64,000 nt of DNA from an uncultured Victivallales bacterium (GCA_934644965.1 CAKUDG010000015.1:1-64000); one strand, 5' to 3'; positions 43,863 to 53,056 are shown, counted from the stretch's first letter. The notes: generated by a model not told the origin, from the sequence alone. Numbers and translations: made by a program.

Positions 43863-45281
43863 TCAGTCTTCCATTTTCTTTCCGGCCTTTTTCCCCACCC
43901 CCTTTTTTTCCAGTCCGGGAGTTTTTCCCAGGATCAGCAGTTCTGCTCCGGATGGCGCCAGCTGGCGGTTCGCCCAGCGGCGGAATTCCTCCAGCGGAGC
44001 TGCATCCCAGTGCGGAAGGGATTGGAGTTTCGGGCGTTCCATATGCGCTGCTGAAAAACAGAAATGCGTCTGGGCATTCACCACGGCGAACACATCTCTT
44101 TCGGAAGCGGTGCCGAGACAGGAGCGGAGCCAGCGTTTCAAGGCATTCAGAACGGAAGCGGAACTTGCGCAGGCGCAGCGGCATTCCGGAATTTTTCCTT
44201 CCGCATCCCTGCAGAGGGCATCGGCTTTCCACGGGAAGGACTCCATGTCGAATACGCTCCGGTACATTCCGGACGCGGGAGAGGCATTGTCCCCAACGGG
44301 TTCACCTCCGGCAGCTTCGGCTCCCGGCGCCACGGGTCTGACTTCTTGTTGCGCCTTCTTCCGCCGCCGTTCCGGGAAAGTCCAGTCCAGAGACCAGCTG
44401 AGACGCCAGTTGCGTCCTGGAGGCGGTTTCTCATCCTCCGTCTTTCCCTTCCATTCCAGGAGATTCCAGGTGAAAAGGATCTCCCCCTCTCCGGTTCTGA
44501 AAATGGAAAAAACAGATTCCCCGTTCAAACGGGCCGCATGAATCCAGCGCCAGCAATCCTCTCCGATCCGGAAACGGAGGACGCTTTTTTCCCCTTCACA
44601 TTCCAGCAGGAAGGAAAGAGGAGGCGCAGACGAGCGGTAAAGGAGGAGCGTTTTTTCCACCTTCTCCTTCGGAGTCTTCTCTTCCGTCATGTTTTGTTTC
44701 TTTGATTCCCGTGCTTGTGCCGACTTTTGGGGCTTCTCGGACGTTTCCGTTTTTTTCGTCCTGCAGCAGCAGGGCTCCGGCCTCCCGGCTTCCTCCGTCT
44801 GCGGCGCGGAAACATCAGAAGGAAGAAGAGAAGTCCATTGGACAGGAGGGAGAAGAGCGGATCCGCTCTGCGGTGCGCTCAGGATTCCGAAACGGCGGAA
44901 GGGACCAGAAAACTTCAGTCCTCCCGCCGAGATCTGTTTCATCGGGAAGGAATGGCGTAAGAGGAAGTCGGAAACCACAATCATTTCATTTTCAAAAAAG
45001 CGGTATTTCCTGCGGATTTCGGGGGAAGTTCCGAAGGGAATCGTCCCGGTGCATTCCAGCGCGATCTCCTTTCCTCCGGAAAGACGATGCAGCCGCCGTC
45101 TCTCCGGAAGAGCGACTGTTTCCGGAGATTCTCCCAGTTCCGCGGGAAGGCTTTCAATGGAGATTGCGTCTTTTATTTTCAGGGAAAAGAGTCCCGGTGC
45201 CGGATCGTCCGAAAGGAAACTCCAGTCTGAGGAAACGACGGAAAGTCTTTCTCCGTTTTTTTCAGCATGAAACTCCGACAT
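43863..45281 (-). CDS. Cytoplasmic protein of unknown function
   Basis: 472 residues, no signal peptide and no membrane helix. The N-terminal ~165 residues look beta-rich (SSDWSFLSDDPAPGLFSL, KYRFFENEMIVVSDFLL); a charged low-complexity stretch (~165-212, with CCCRTKK) and another (~320-345, Ala/Gly/Pro) separate further beta-rich parts (LSFLLECEGEKSVLRFRIG, WRLSWSLDWTF) and a helical C-terminal segment. I do not recognise a family. It starts 1 nt after the nitroreductase stop on the same strand, so the two are probably co-transcribed. Codon use looks like its neighbours. Confidence 0.6.
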   Translation of the reverse strand: MSEFHAEKNGERLSVVSSDWSFLSDDPAPGLFSLKIKDAISIESLPAELGESPETVALPERRRLHRLSGGKEIALECTGTIPFGTSPEIRRKYRFFENEMIVVSDFLLRHSFPMKQISAGGLKFSGPFRRFGILSAPQSGSALLPPVQWTSLLPSDVSAPQTEEAGRPEPCCCRTKKTETSEKPQKSAQARESKKQNMTEEKTPKEKVEKTLLLYRSSAPPLSFLLECEGEKSVLRFRIGEDCWRWIHAARLNGESVFSIFRTGEGEILFTWNLLEWKGKTEDEKPPPGRNWRLSWSLDWTFPERRRKKAQQEVRPVAPGAEAAGGEPVGDNASPASGMYRSVFDMESFPWKADALCRDAEGKIPECRCACASSASVLNALKRWLRSCLGTASERDVFAVVNAQTHFCFSAAHMERPKLQSLPHWDAAPLEEFRRWANRQLAPSGAELLILGKTPGLEKKGVGKKAGKKMED

Positions 45282-45282
45282 G

Positions 45283-45795
45283 TCAGTCCACCATTCTGCA
45301 AACTTCGTTCAGGTCTTTGCGGACTCTCTCCCGGCCTCCTTCCGCAGCATATCCCAGCGGAGACAGCGCAAATACGCGCCACGGTGCGGAAAGTTTCAGC
45401 ACGCGGGCCATCACTTCTCGCTGGAACGCACAGATCCAGCAGCTTCCCAGTCCTTCCGCTGCGGCGGCGAGGATAAAGTGCTCCATCGCAATCGCAGCAT
45501 CCACATCCGCAATCGTGTCCCCTTCCAGACGTTTCCATGCCTGCGACGAATCTGAAAGCATCACGGCAATCATCGGCGCCTCCTTCAGCCATTTCTGCGG
45601 ATACACCGATGCAATCTCCGCACGCAGTTCCGCATTCTTCACCAGAAGCAGCCGGAACGGCTGGCGGTTGCACGCTGTCGGCGCCAGATTCACCGCTTCG
45701 GCGATTCTCAGAAGCGCTTCTTCCGGCACAGGATCCGGCTGATAGGCACGAATGCTTTTGCGATTCTTCAGAACATCGTAAAATTCCATGGACAT
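45283..45795 (-). CDS. Nitroreductase-family protein
   Basis: 170 residues, a short FMN-dependent nitroreductase-fold protein that would use NAD(P)H to reduce nitro-aromatics, quinones or similar acceptors. FMN-binding features: RKSIRAYQPDPVP at the start, NLAPTACNRQPFRLLLV (usual APSxxNxQPW), a mid helix with DVDAAIAMEHFILAAAAEGLGSCWI, and PLGYAAE near the end. It lacks part of the longer insert seen in ~220-aa members, as do many small anaerobe homologues. AAAGGGGAAC precedes the start. It lies 34 bp after murJ and ahead of an uncharacterised gene, all on the minus strand. Confidence 0.9.
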   Translation of the reverse strand: MSMEFYDVLKNRKSIRAYQPDPVPEEALLRIAEAVNLAPTACNRQPFRLLLVKNAELRAEIASVYPQKWLKEAPMIAVMLSDSSQAWKRLEGDTIADVDAAIAMEHFILAAAAEGLGSCWICAFQREVMARVLKLSAPWRVFALSPLGYAAEGGRERVRKDLNEVCRMVD

Positions 45796-45829
45796 GTTCC
45801 CCTTTCTGTTTTTCTGTTCCGGAACTTCT

Positions 45830-47626
45830 TCATTCCTGGTTCTTCATTCCTGGTTCTTCACTCACATCTTCACGATTTGACTGCCGCTTGTCCGGCATCG
45901 GATTCTGTGTTCTTTCTCCATATTCTTCCTCCTTCTCCTCCGGGAAGGCTTTCGCTTTTTTTCTTCGGGGAAGCGGGAGATGGGCAAGAAAATTCCCCGT
46001 CTCCGGCAGGCGGAAGAGAAGTCCGGCCGCCAGGAAAACGGCTCCGAACACTATACCCGCGCAGAAAAGCGGAATCAAATGGATTCCGAAATCAATCAGC
46101 TTTTTTAGCAGTTCCGTCTCCGCCGCGGAGGCGGGAGATGGGAAGGTTTTTTCCAGAAGCCCCGTCATCCATTCAAAGCAGAAATATGCCGGCAGCACCC
46201 CCAGAATGGAAAAGGCCGCCAGTTTTCCGCAGAGCAGCCCTGTGCTCCGGAAAGGGATCTGCCGGAATATTTTCTTCAGGATCCACAGAAGAATCAGATT
46301 GTTCAGAAGGGAACTCAGGACCGTGGCAAGTGCAATCCCCCCCTGCTTCAGAGGCCACATCAGAATCAGGTTCAGAATCACATTCAGCACAATGCAGAAA
46401 AGCGAAACCTGCAGAGGAGTCCTCATGTCCTTTCTGGCATAAAAGCCCATCAGCGTGATCTTCATGGCCGCGAAGGAGGGAATGCCGAGCACATAAAAGG
46501 AAAAAGCATACGTTGTGGCCTGCAAAGCGGCATCCCCGAAGGCGCCGCGGTAGAAAAAGAGACGGATCAGCGCCTCCCCGAAAACAAACATGAACACGGC
46601 AAGAGGAATGGTGATGAAAAGAAGATTGCGCAGAGAGAAAAACATCATGCCGAGCATCCGGGAGTGATCTCCACGCGCGGCGGCGCGGGACATCTCAGGC
46701 AGAGAAACCGTCCCGAACGCCATGGCGAAGATCCCGATGGGAAGATACACCAGGCGGTCGCTGTTGTACAGCGCCGCAGGCGCGTATTCCCCCAGAAAAG
46801 ACGCAATGGTCCGGTCCACCAGCAGACTGGCCTGAAGAGCCGAGGCGCCCACAATGCCGTAAAAAGCCAGTTTCCATGTCTCCCGGAGCATGGAAAAATC
46901 GGAAAAAACCTTCCATTCCAGGCGGATTCTCATCTTTTTCCAGCGGAGAACCGCGTACATCAGGAGGAATTCCAGCACGCCGGCAATCAGAACCGCGCAG
47001 GCAAGGACGGAAAGTTTGTCCTTCCCCTCCGCAAAAAGCGGACAGCAGAAAAACAATGCCGCAATGATCACCGCATTCTGAAGAATCGCCGTCAGGGAAG
47101 GCAGGAAGAACTCCCTCAGCGCATTCGCAAATGATCCCATGATTCCCACCATGCAGATGAAAATCGTATACGGCATCACAATCGGAGTCAGGCGCAAAGC
47201 CAGATTCCACATAGGCGAACTCACATGCGGTGCCAGAAGACAGGCAGGAAGCGCCACCAGAAGCGTAATCGCCGCGAGGAGGAAGGTCAGCCAGATGAAC
47301 ACGGTCGAAAAGCGTTCCTCCGCGCGTTTTCCACCTTCGGTTTCCAGGGACTGGGCAAGAATCGGCACCAGAGCCGTGCCCAGCGCGCCCTCCCCCAGAA
47401 TGCGGCGGCACATGTTGGCAAAAGTCGAAGCCAGGACCCAGGCGGACATCAGCAAGCCTCCGCCTATGATGTCCGCGGTCAGGATCTCGCGGAAAAAACC
47501 GAGGAAACGGCTCACAAAGGTGGAAAGCGCCAGATTCCGGGAACTCCGCTGCAGAATCTGATTCCCTCCCGCAGGATGCTTCCTGCCGGTGGATGATGCA
47601 GGGGACGGCGTTGTACGGATCGTCAT
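45830..47626 (-). CDS. murJ: Lipid II flippase MurJ
   Basis: 598 residues of the MOP exporter superfamily, flipping lipid II across the inner membrane for peptidoglycan synthesis. About fourteen hydrophobic helices are visible between ~30 and ~550. Family marks: STFVSRFLGFFREILTA and RRILGEGALGTALVPILAQ in the first helices, VDRTIASFLGEYAPAALYNSD with the central Asp-Arg, and SLPEMSR. The N-terminal ~25 residues (Ser/Pro/Gly-rich) and the C-terminal ~45 (Lys/Glu-rich) are extra cytoplasmic tails. GGGGA stands upstream of the ATG. It is preceded by ychF on the same strand, ~60 bp away. Confidence 0.95.
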   Translation of the reverse strand: MTIRTTPSPASSTGRKHPAGGNQILQRSSRNLALSTFVSRFLGFFREILTADIIGGGLLMSAWVLASTFANMCRRILGEGALGTALVPILAQSLETEGGKRAEERFSTVFIWLTFLLAAITLLVALPACLLAPHVSSPMWNLALRLTPIVMPYTIFICMVGIMGSFANALREFFLPSLTAILQNAVIIAALFFCCPLFAEGKDKLSVLACAVLIAGVLEFLLMYAVLRWKKMRIRLEWKVFSDFSMLRETWKLAFYGIVGASALQASLLVDRTIASFLGEYAPAALYNSDRLVYLPIGIFAMAFGTVSLPEMSRAAARGDHSRMLGMMFFSLRNLLFITIPLAVFMFVFGEALIRLFFYRGAFGDAALQATTYAFSFYVLGIPSFAAMKITLMGFYARKDMRTPLQVSLFCIVLNVILNLILMWPLKQGGIALATVLSSLLNNLILLWILKKIFRQIPFRSTGLLCGKLAAFSILGVLPAYFCFEWMTGLLEKTFPSPASAAETELLKKLIDFGIHLIPLFCAGIVFGAVFLAAGLLFRLPETGNFLAHLPLPRRKKAKAFPEEKEEEYGERTQNPMPDKRQSNREDVSEEPGMKNQE

Positions 47627-47689
47627 GGCGTTTTGTTTTCCCCGTTGCGTCCCGGAACGGCGGGGCGCTCCGGAAGACGCGATCTCGTT

Positions 47690-48790
47690 TCAGACGGAAA
47701 AGCGGACAAAGACCGAATCCCCGTCCTGAACAATATATTCCTTCCCTTCAATCCGCAGTTTTCCGGCGTTCTTCGCGGCGTTCCAGCCGCCGTAGCGAAC
47801 GATTTCGTCATAGGAAACCACCTCCATGCGGATGAAGCCGCGAAGCATGTCCGTGTGGATTTTCCCGGCCGCTTCCGGAGCGGGAGTCCCGCGCGTGATC
47901 GTCCAGGCCCGGGCCTCGGTCGGACCCGCGGTGAAGAACGTCACATAGTCCAGAAGACGGTATCCCGTGTGAATCACGCGCTGAAGACCGCTTTCCTCCA
48001 CTCCGATATCCGCCAGAAACGCCTGCGCGTCCTCGGGCGACAGTTCCGCCAGTTCCTCCTCCAGCTTCGCGCAGACGGGAATCACTTCCATCCCGTGGCG
48101 CGACGCCGTCTCAATCAGTTTCATGGACAGTTCCTCCTTCCCGAAATTCCGGAAGGCCTCCTCGTCCACATTGGCACAGACAAAAGCCGGCATGGTCGTC
48201 AGCATCTGCAGCGATGCGGCAAGTTTCGATTCCCTGGGATCCTTTTTGTCGTATTCCGGCATCTGCCCGTTTTCCAGCTTTGCAATGAATTTTTCCGCCA
48301 GTTCCAGCTCCGCCTTCACTTCCGGATCTCCGCTCCGGAGCATCTTGCGTGATTTCTCAAGCCGACGCTGCAGAAAATCCAGGTCCGCCAGCATCAGTTC
48401 CGTCAGGATCAGTTCCAGGTCCCGTGCGGGATTCACTCCGCCTCCCACATGCACCACGTCCGGATCCGAAAACAGCCGCACCACGTGCGCAACGGCGTCC
48501 ACTCCGCGGATATGACCCAGAAACTGATTCCCAAGCCCCTGTCCCTGACTGGCTCCTTCCACCAGTCCGGCAATGTCAATGAATTTCATCGTCGCAGGAA
48601 CGATTTTCGCAGACTTCTCGATCTCCGCAAGCTTGTCCAGACGCTTGTCCGGCACAGGCACAATCCCCGTATTCGGTTCAATCGTACAGAAAGGAAAGTT
48701 CGCCGACGCCGCCCCCCCGTGTGAAAGCGCGTTGAACAAGGTTGATTTCCCCACATTGGGCAATCCCACAAAACCGCATGCAAAACCCAT
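47690..48790 (-). CDS. ychF: Ribosome-binding ATPase YchF (OLA1 family)
   Basis: 366 residues, full length. Obg-superfamily P-loop protein that prefers ATP. G1 is GLPNVGKSTLFNAL, G3 lies in DIAGLVEGASQGQGLGNQFL, and the NKxD motif is replaced by NVDEE (CANVDEEAF), as expected for the ATP-specific branch. The C-terminal TGS domain (~280-366) carries RAWTITRGTPAPEAAGKIH and the conserved end EYIVQDGDSVFVRF. It binds ribosomes and is linked to stress responses. A well-formed promoter lies 51 bp upstream, with a perfect palindrome over its -10 box. murJ follows downstream. Confidence 0.97.
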   Translation of the reverse strand: MGFACGFVGLPNVGKSTLFNALSHGGAASANFPFCTIEPNTGIVPVPDKRLDKLAEIEKSAKIVPATMKFIDIAGLVEGASQGQGLGNQFLGHIRGVDAVAHVVRLFSDPDVVHVGGGVNPARDLELILTELMLADLDFLQRRLEKSRKMLRSGDPEVKAELELAEKFIAKLENGQMPEYDKKDPRESKLAASLQMLTTMPAFVCANVDEEAFRNFGKEELSMKLIETASRHGMEVIPVCAKLEEELAELSPEDAQAFLADIGVEESGLQRVIHTGYRLLDYVTFFTAGPTEARAWTITRGTPAPEAAGKIHTDMLRGFIRMEVVSYDEIVRYGGWNAAKNAGKLRIEGKEYIVQDGDSVFVRFSV

Positions 48791-49155
48791 GGATCCTCTC
48801 TCTCCACTTTTTCCGGAATATTTTTTCAGATTCAGGCGGTAAAATACCGCTGAATGGAATGCTTTTCAAACCCCGCAGACTTCTTTTCTCCGCCGCCTTT
48901 TCTCTCTTCCCCCATGCACAACACACACTCTCTCTGTTCCTCTCCTTCCGGGAAAATGAAATCGAAGTCAAGGAAAACAGGAAAGGGGAAAAGCAGAACG
49001 GGGAAAGGGAAACTCCCCGTTTCCCCCTCCCCGCTTTCAGATGCGTGAGGAAAAGTCTCCGCAGCAGGTGAGAGCGCGCTCTTCCGGCGGTCTCACCGCC
49101 GTCTCTCATTCAGCAGCCCGGCTTTTCTTCTTTCATGCCCGGGCCTTCAGCACCC
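48791..49155. other. Intergenic region between ychF and carB copy 1
   Basis: 365 bp. It contains the ychF promoter and a perfect 7-bp hairpin (49085-49091 with 49095-49101, loop CTC) 55 bp after the carB stop; with no T-tract it is only a weak terminator candidate. The rest (48875-49080) shows nothing. Confidence 0.5.
48841..48869 (-). promoter_or_regulatory. Sigma-70 promoter of ychF with overlapping palindrome
   Basis: On the minus strand: TTGAAA, 17 nt, TATTTT. The palindrome GCGGTA-AAA-TACCGC (48836-48850) covers the -10 box and could be an operator. Confidence 0.6.
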
Positions 49156-52100
49156 TCACTCCGCAGCGGCAGAACGATGATATTCCTGAAGCGATTTCGG
49201 AAGATGAGACGGATTCTCCAGAACCGCCTGAATTCCGATGGCAGTGGCATTTGCCGCGGCCATGGTGGTCATGTACGGAATCTTGTACTGGATGGCCATG
49301 GTGCGGATATAGCTGTCATCCGTTTTGCCTTCGCGCCCGACAGGGGTGTTGATGATGAGCTGAATGGAACCGTTCTTGATCATGTCGCCGATATTGGGAC
49401 GGCCTTCCAGAAGTTTCAGGACAGGTGTATTCTCTATGCCGTTTTCCGCAAGGAAGGCGGAAGTCCCCTGCGTGGCGAAAATCTTGAATCCGCATTCTTT
49501 GATTTTCTCCGCAATGGGCAGGAGATACTTGCGGTCGCTCTTGCGCACGGTGATCAGGACACTGCCGGAAGTCGGCAGCTTGCATTCCGCGGCTTCCTCC
49601 GCCTTGAAGAACGCTGTTCCGAAATTGTCCGCTATGCCCATGACCTCTCCGGTGGCCCGCATTTCCGGGCCGAGGACAGGATCGACCTCAGGGAACATAT
49701 TGAAGGGGAAGACCGCTTCCTTTACCGCCACGAATTTCGGCGTTTCGCGGAAAGACGACTTCAGATCGGAAAGCTTTTTCCCGAGCATCAACTCCGTGGC
49801 GATGCGCGCCAGAGGCACACCGCTCACTTTCGAGACGATCGGCACCGTGCGCGAGGCGCGCGGATTCGCTTCAATAATGTACACTTTGTCATTGCAGATC
49901 GCGTACTGGACATTCATGATTCCGTCCACCTTGAAATCCTTTGCGATCGCGGCCGTATATTCCTGGATCGTCCGGCGGTGTTTCTCCGGGATGGTCACGG
50001 GCGGAATCGAGCAGGCGGAATCGCCCGAGTGAATTCCGGCAAGTTCAATATGCTCCATGATGGAGGCAACATACGTTTCCGTCCCGTCCGAAACGGCATC
50101 CACTTCACATTCGGTGGCGTTGTCGAGGAAACGGTCGATCAGCATCGGATATTCCGGACTGACCTGAAGTGATTCCACCGCATATTTCCGGAGCGTCGCT
50201 TCGTCATAAATGACTTCCATGCCGCGTCCGCCGAGCACAAAGGAGGGCCGCACCATCACGGGATAGCCGATCCTCGTGGCAATCGCAACGGCTTCCTCCA
50301 GAGAACGGCTCGTGGCACTTTCCGGCTGAGGAATATTCAGCGCAATCATACGTTCGCGGAAATATTCGCGGTCCTCCGCCAGACGAATCCCTTCCGGCTG
50401 GGTCCCGAGGATGTTCACTCCGTTGTCTTTGAGCTCCTGGGCAATATTCAGGGGCGTCTGTCCGCCGAACTGCACAATCACGCCTTCGGGTTTTTCCTTT
50501 TCATAGATGGTCAGGACATCTTCCAGAGTGAGGGGCTCGAAATAGAGTCTGTCGCTCGTATCGTAATCGGTGCTGACCGTTTCGGGATTGCAGTTGACCA
50601 TGATGGAACCGTATCCGTTGTCCCGGAGCGCAAATGCGGCATGGACGCAGGTGTAGTCAAATTCGATCCCCTGACCGATGCGGTTGGGACCGCCCCCGAG
50701 AATCATGATCTTCTTCCCGGGAACAACGGGCACTTCATCTTTCACGCCATCCGCGTAAGTCGAATAATAATAAGCCGCATTCTCCACCCCGCTGACAGGA
50801 ACCGCCTGGTAATGCGCCACCACGCCCAGCTTCATGCGCCGTTCCCGGACAAGACGTTCGGGCACATTGAAGAGTTTTGCCAGATATTTATCCGCAAAGC
50901 CCATGCGTTTCGCCTCGATCAGCATTTGGTCCGGCAGGGAAGGAAAGGCGTATTTCTGAAGAGCAAGTTCAAAATCAGCCAGTTCTTTTGTCTGCTCCAG
51001 AAAATACGGCGTGATGGAAGTCATGGTGAAGGCCTCTTCCACACTCAGTCCCCGGCGGAAGGCCTCATAAAGCGCAAAATAGCGGATGCTGTTCGGAATG
51101 CGGATTTTTTCCCGGAGCTGTTCATCGCTCATGGAGGAGATCTTTTTATCCAGTCCCAGACCGGAACGTCCGATTTCCAGCGAACGCACCGCTTTCTGGA
51201 AGGCCTCCTTGAAGTTCTTGCCGATGGACATCACTTCCCCGACCGCCTTCATCTGCGTGCCCAGATGATCCTTCGCCTTCGGAAACTTTTCAAATGCCCA
51301 GCGGGCAAATTTGACAACTACATAATCGCCCCAGGGTTCATATTTTTCCAGTGTTCCCTTCCTCCAGTAAGGAATCTCGTCCAGAGTGACGCCTGCTGCA
51401 AGCATCGTGGAAACGTGTGCAATCGGAAAACCGGTGGCCTTCGATGCAAGGGCGGAGGAACGCGATGTCCGGGGATTGATTTCAATCACCACCACGCGGT
51501 CATCCTTCCGGTTGTGTGCGAACTGGACATTCGTCCCGCCGGTGACTCCGATGGCATCGATGATCCGGTAAGCATAGTCCTGAAGACGTTTCTGGAGGGA
51601 TTCCGGCACGGTCAGCATCGGCGCAACACAGAAACTGTCGCCCGTATGCACGCCCATCGGATCCACGTTCTCGATGAAGCAGACCGTGATTTTCTGTCCT
51701 TTTTCATCGCGCACGACTTCCAGTTCCAGCTCTTCCCATCCGAGAACGCATTCCTCCACCAGCACCTGACCGATCAGACTTGCGGCAAGTCCGCGCGCCA
51801 TCACCTCGCGCAGTTCCTCCACATTGTAGACGATTCCGCTCCCTGTCCCACCCATCGTATACGCCGGACGAAGCACAACAGGATAAGAAAGCTGCGCCGC
51901 TATTTTTTCGCCTTCCTCCACGGAATGAGCCGGTTCTGAATGAGCCACGGGAATCCCAAGACGGGTCATGGTCGCCTTGAACTCGATCCGGTCTTCTCCG
52001 CGTTTGATGGCATCCAGGTCTACCCCGATGACTTTCACATTGTATTTACTGAGAATTCCGTTTTCCGCAAGACTGGAGGAAAGGTTCAGTGCGGTCTGTC

Positions 52101-52374
52101 CCCCGAGGTTCGGAAGAAGTGCGTCCGGACGTTCGCGGATGATGATTTTTTCGAGACTTTCAATGGTCAGCGGTTCGATATACGTATGATCGGCCATCCC
52201 CGGATCCGTCATGATCGTTGCAGGATTGGAATTGACCAGAACGACTTCATATCCCTGTTCGCGCAGAGCCTTGCATGCCTGGGTTCCAGAATAATCGAAT
52301 TCACATGCCTGGCCGATGATGATCGGACCGGATCCGATAATCAGAATCTTTTTGATGTCGCTGCGCTTTGCCAT
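49156..52374 (-). CDS. carB: Carbamoyl-phosphate synthase large subunit, copy 1
   Basis: ~1,072 residues, full length. It makes carbamoyl phosphate from bicarbonate, ATP and ammonia delivered by CarA. Both homologous halves are complete: GSGPIIIGQACEFDYSGTQA at the start of the carboxyphosphate half, the ATP-grasp site (YTMGGTGSGIV), the second half beginning ILGGGPNRIGQGIEFDY with SFVLGGRGMEVIYDE, and the C-terminal allosteric MGS-like domain (VLITVRKSDRKYL, FATQGTSAFL). ATG 52374 with GGAGAG 8 nt upstream is chosen over the open frame reaching 52449. It has its own promoter and lies apart from carA. A second, distinct full-length carB is at 54.2-57.5 kb. Confidence 0.97.
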   Translation of the reverse strand: MAKRSDIKKILIIGSGPIIIGQACEFDYSGTQACKALREQGYEVVLVNSNPATIMTDPGMADHTYIEPLTIESLEKIIIRERPDALLPNLGGQTALNLSSSLAENGILSKYNVKVIGVDLDAIKRGEDRIEFKATMTRLGIPVAHSEPAHSVEEGEKIAAQLSYPVVLRPAYTMGGTGSGIVYNVEELREVMARGLAASLIGQVLVEECVLGWEELELEVVRDEKGQKITVCFIENVDPMGVHTGDSFCVAPMLTVPESLQKRLQDYAYRIIDAIGVTGGTNVQFAHNRKDDRVVVIEINPRTSRSSALASKATGFPIAHVSTMLAAGVTLDEIPYWRKGTLEKYEPWGDYVVVKFARWAFEKFPKAKDHLGTQMKAVGEVMSIGKNFKEAFQKAVRSLEIGRSGLGLDKKISSMSDEQLREKIRIPNSIRYFALYEAFRRGLSVEEAFTMTSITPYFLEQTKELADFELALQKYAFPSLPDQMLIEAKRMGFADKYLAKLFNVPERLVRERRMKLGVVAHYQAVPVSGVENAAYYYSTYADGVKDEVPVVPGKKIMILGGGPNRIGQGIEFDYTCVHAAFALRDNGYGSIMVNCNPETVSTDYDTSDRLYFEPLTLEDVLTIYEKEKPEGVIVQFGGQTPLNIAQELKDNGVNILGTQPEGIRLAEDREYFRERMIALNIPQPESATSRSLEEAVAIATRIGYPVMVRPSFVLGGRGMEVIYDEATLRKYAVESLQVSPEYPMLIDRFLDNATECEVDAVSDGTETYVASIMEHIELAGIHSGDSACSIPPVTIPEKHRRTIQEYTAAIAKDFKVDGIMNVQYAICNDKVYIIEANPRASRTVPIVSKVSGVPLARIATELMLGKKLSDLKSSFRETPKFVAVKEAVFPFNMFPEVDPVLGPEMRATGEVMGIADNFGTAFFKAEEAAECKLPTSGSVLITVRKSDRKYLLPIAEKIKECGFKIFATQGTSAFLAENGIENTPVLKLLEGRPNIGDMIKNGSIQLIINTPVGREGKTDDSYIRTMAIQYKIPYMTTMAAANATAIGIQAVLENPSHLPKSLQEYHRSAAAE

Positions 52375-52496
52375 AAAAACTCTCCAATTCCTGATTTTTT
52401 CACTGGTTTTTTCCGCAGGAGGGGCATCTGTCTCCCTGTGCGGAGTCATTCCGATTCTGTTCCGGAAAATGCTTTAATCCACAAGACAAAACTTGT

Positions 52497-52526
52497 ATAA
52501 TATCACGTTTTTTCGGTATTTTTCAA
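52497..52526 (-). promoter_or_regulatory. Sigma-70 promoter of carB copy 1
   Basis: On the minus strand: TTGAAA, 18 nt, TATTAT with TG one base ahead (extended -10). It gives a leader of ~115 nt. Confidence 0.6.
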
Positions 52527-52593
52527 GTCGTATTGAAAAGTTTTTTTTAAAACAGGGATCTGAAAAAAATGGTCTTTTTCTATCTTTTTAGGC

Positions 52594-52621
52594 TTGACTG
52601 CGGGAATTTTCCGGTTATAGT
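52594..52621 (+). promoter_or_regulatory. Promoter of the tRNA gene
   Basis: TTGACT, 16 nt, TATAGT, about 20 bp before the mature tRNA start. Confidence 0.75.
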
Positions 52622-52641
52622 ATGGGCATTTCTTCGGGAAT

Positions 52642-52717
52642 GGCTGCTTAGCTCAGTCGGTAGAGCACTGGAATCATAATCCATTGGTCGCTGGTTCAAG
52701 TCCGGCAGCAGCCACCA
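52642..52717 (+). tRNA. tRNA with CAT anticodon, most likely elongator tRNA-Met
   Basis: 76 nt with encoded CCA. The acceptor stem is fully paired (GGCTGCT/AGCAGCC), the D arm is GCTC/GAGC, the anticodon loop is ATCATAA with anticodon CAT, and the T arm GCTGG/CCGGC has a TTCAAGT loop. The G1-C72 pair excludes initiator tRNA. The anticodon stem has one mismatch at its top (C27-T43). The variable and T-arm sequence resembles E. coli tRNA-Ile2, whose CAT anticodon is modified to lysidine, so Ile2 is a real alternative. Confidence 0.92.
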
Positions 52718-52778
52718 CCTATCTTTTTTTCGGTATTCTTTCTCCTTCTCCGCAGATGATTGTTTCCTGCCTGGGATT

Positions 52779-52820
52779 CAAAAAAATAAATAAAAAAAAT
52801 ACGGCAGGCGACGCCTGCCG
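52779..52820 (-). terminator. Intrinsic terminator for carA
   Basis: On the minus strand the 9-bp palindrome 52802-52820 is followed by TA and a long T-rich tract. It lies ~240 bp after the carA stop. Confidence 0.65.
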
Positions 52821-52850
52821 GGTGCAGGGAATGCAGCCCTGCCGAGGTGT

Positions 52851-52880
52851 ATGAGGGCGAGGAGCCCTCATGTTTTTTTT
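52851..52880 (+). terminator. Intrinsic terminator for the tRNA transcript
   Basis: A perfect 8-bp stem (ATGAGGGC/GCCCTCAT, loop GAGGA) then G and T8, 134 bp after the tRNA end. Confidence 0.7.
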
Positions 52881-53056
52881 ATTTATTTTATTTTTTTCGC
52901 CTCCGGCGGCCAGCGTCTCGCCGCTGGACCGCGACAAGGTCACGGACCTTGACCTCGAGAAAAATGCTCAGCGCATTTTTCCGTAGTTTGTTGCTTCGCA
53001 ATATTTTTCCTGCTGCTTCGCAAGTTTTGATTTTTACTGTTCCCTGCCTGGGGACC

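Larger units (their letters stand above)
52766..53053. repeat. Dense hairpin array between the tRNA and carA
   Basis: About nine short palindromes in 290 bp, bounded by two copies of CCTGCCTGGG (52766-52775, 53043-53052). Perfect or near-perfect arms: 52802-52820 (9 bp), 52824-52842 (6 bp), 52851-52871 (8 bp), 52902-52928 (9 bp, one mismatch), 52935-52951 (7 bp), 52959-52981 (9 bp), 52991-53001, and a repeat of TGCTTCGCAA at 52992-53001 and 53014-53023. Two AT-only tracts (52780-52801, 52872-52897) are complementary to each other and enclose the first three hairpins. Confidence 0.75.

Noticed and set aside
52740..53056. CRISPR array or integron attC array
   Set aside because: The palindromes differ in sequence, there are no equal-length repeats with spacers, and no cas or integrase gene is nearby.
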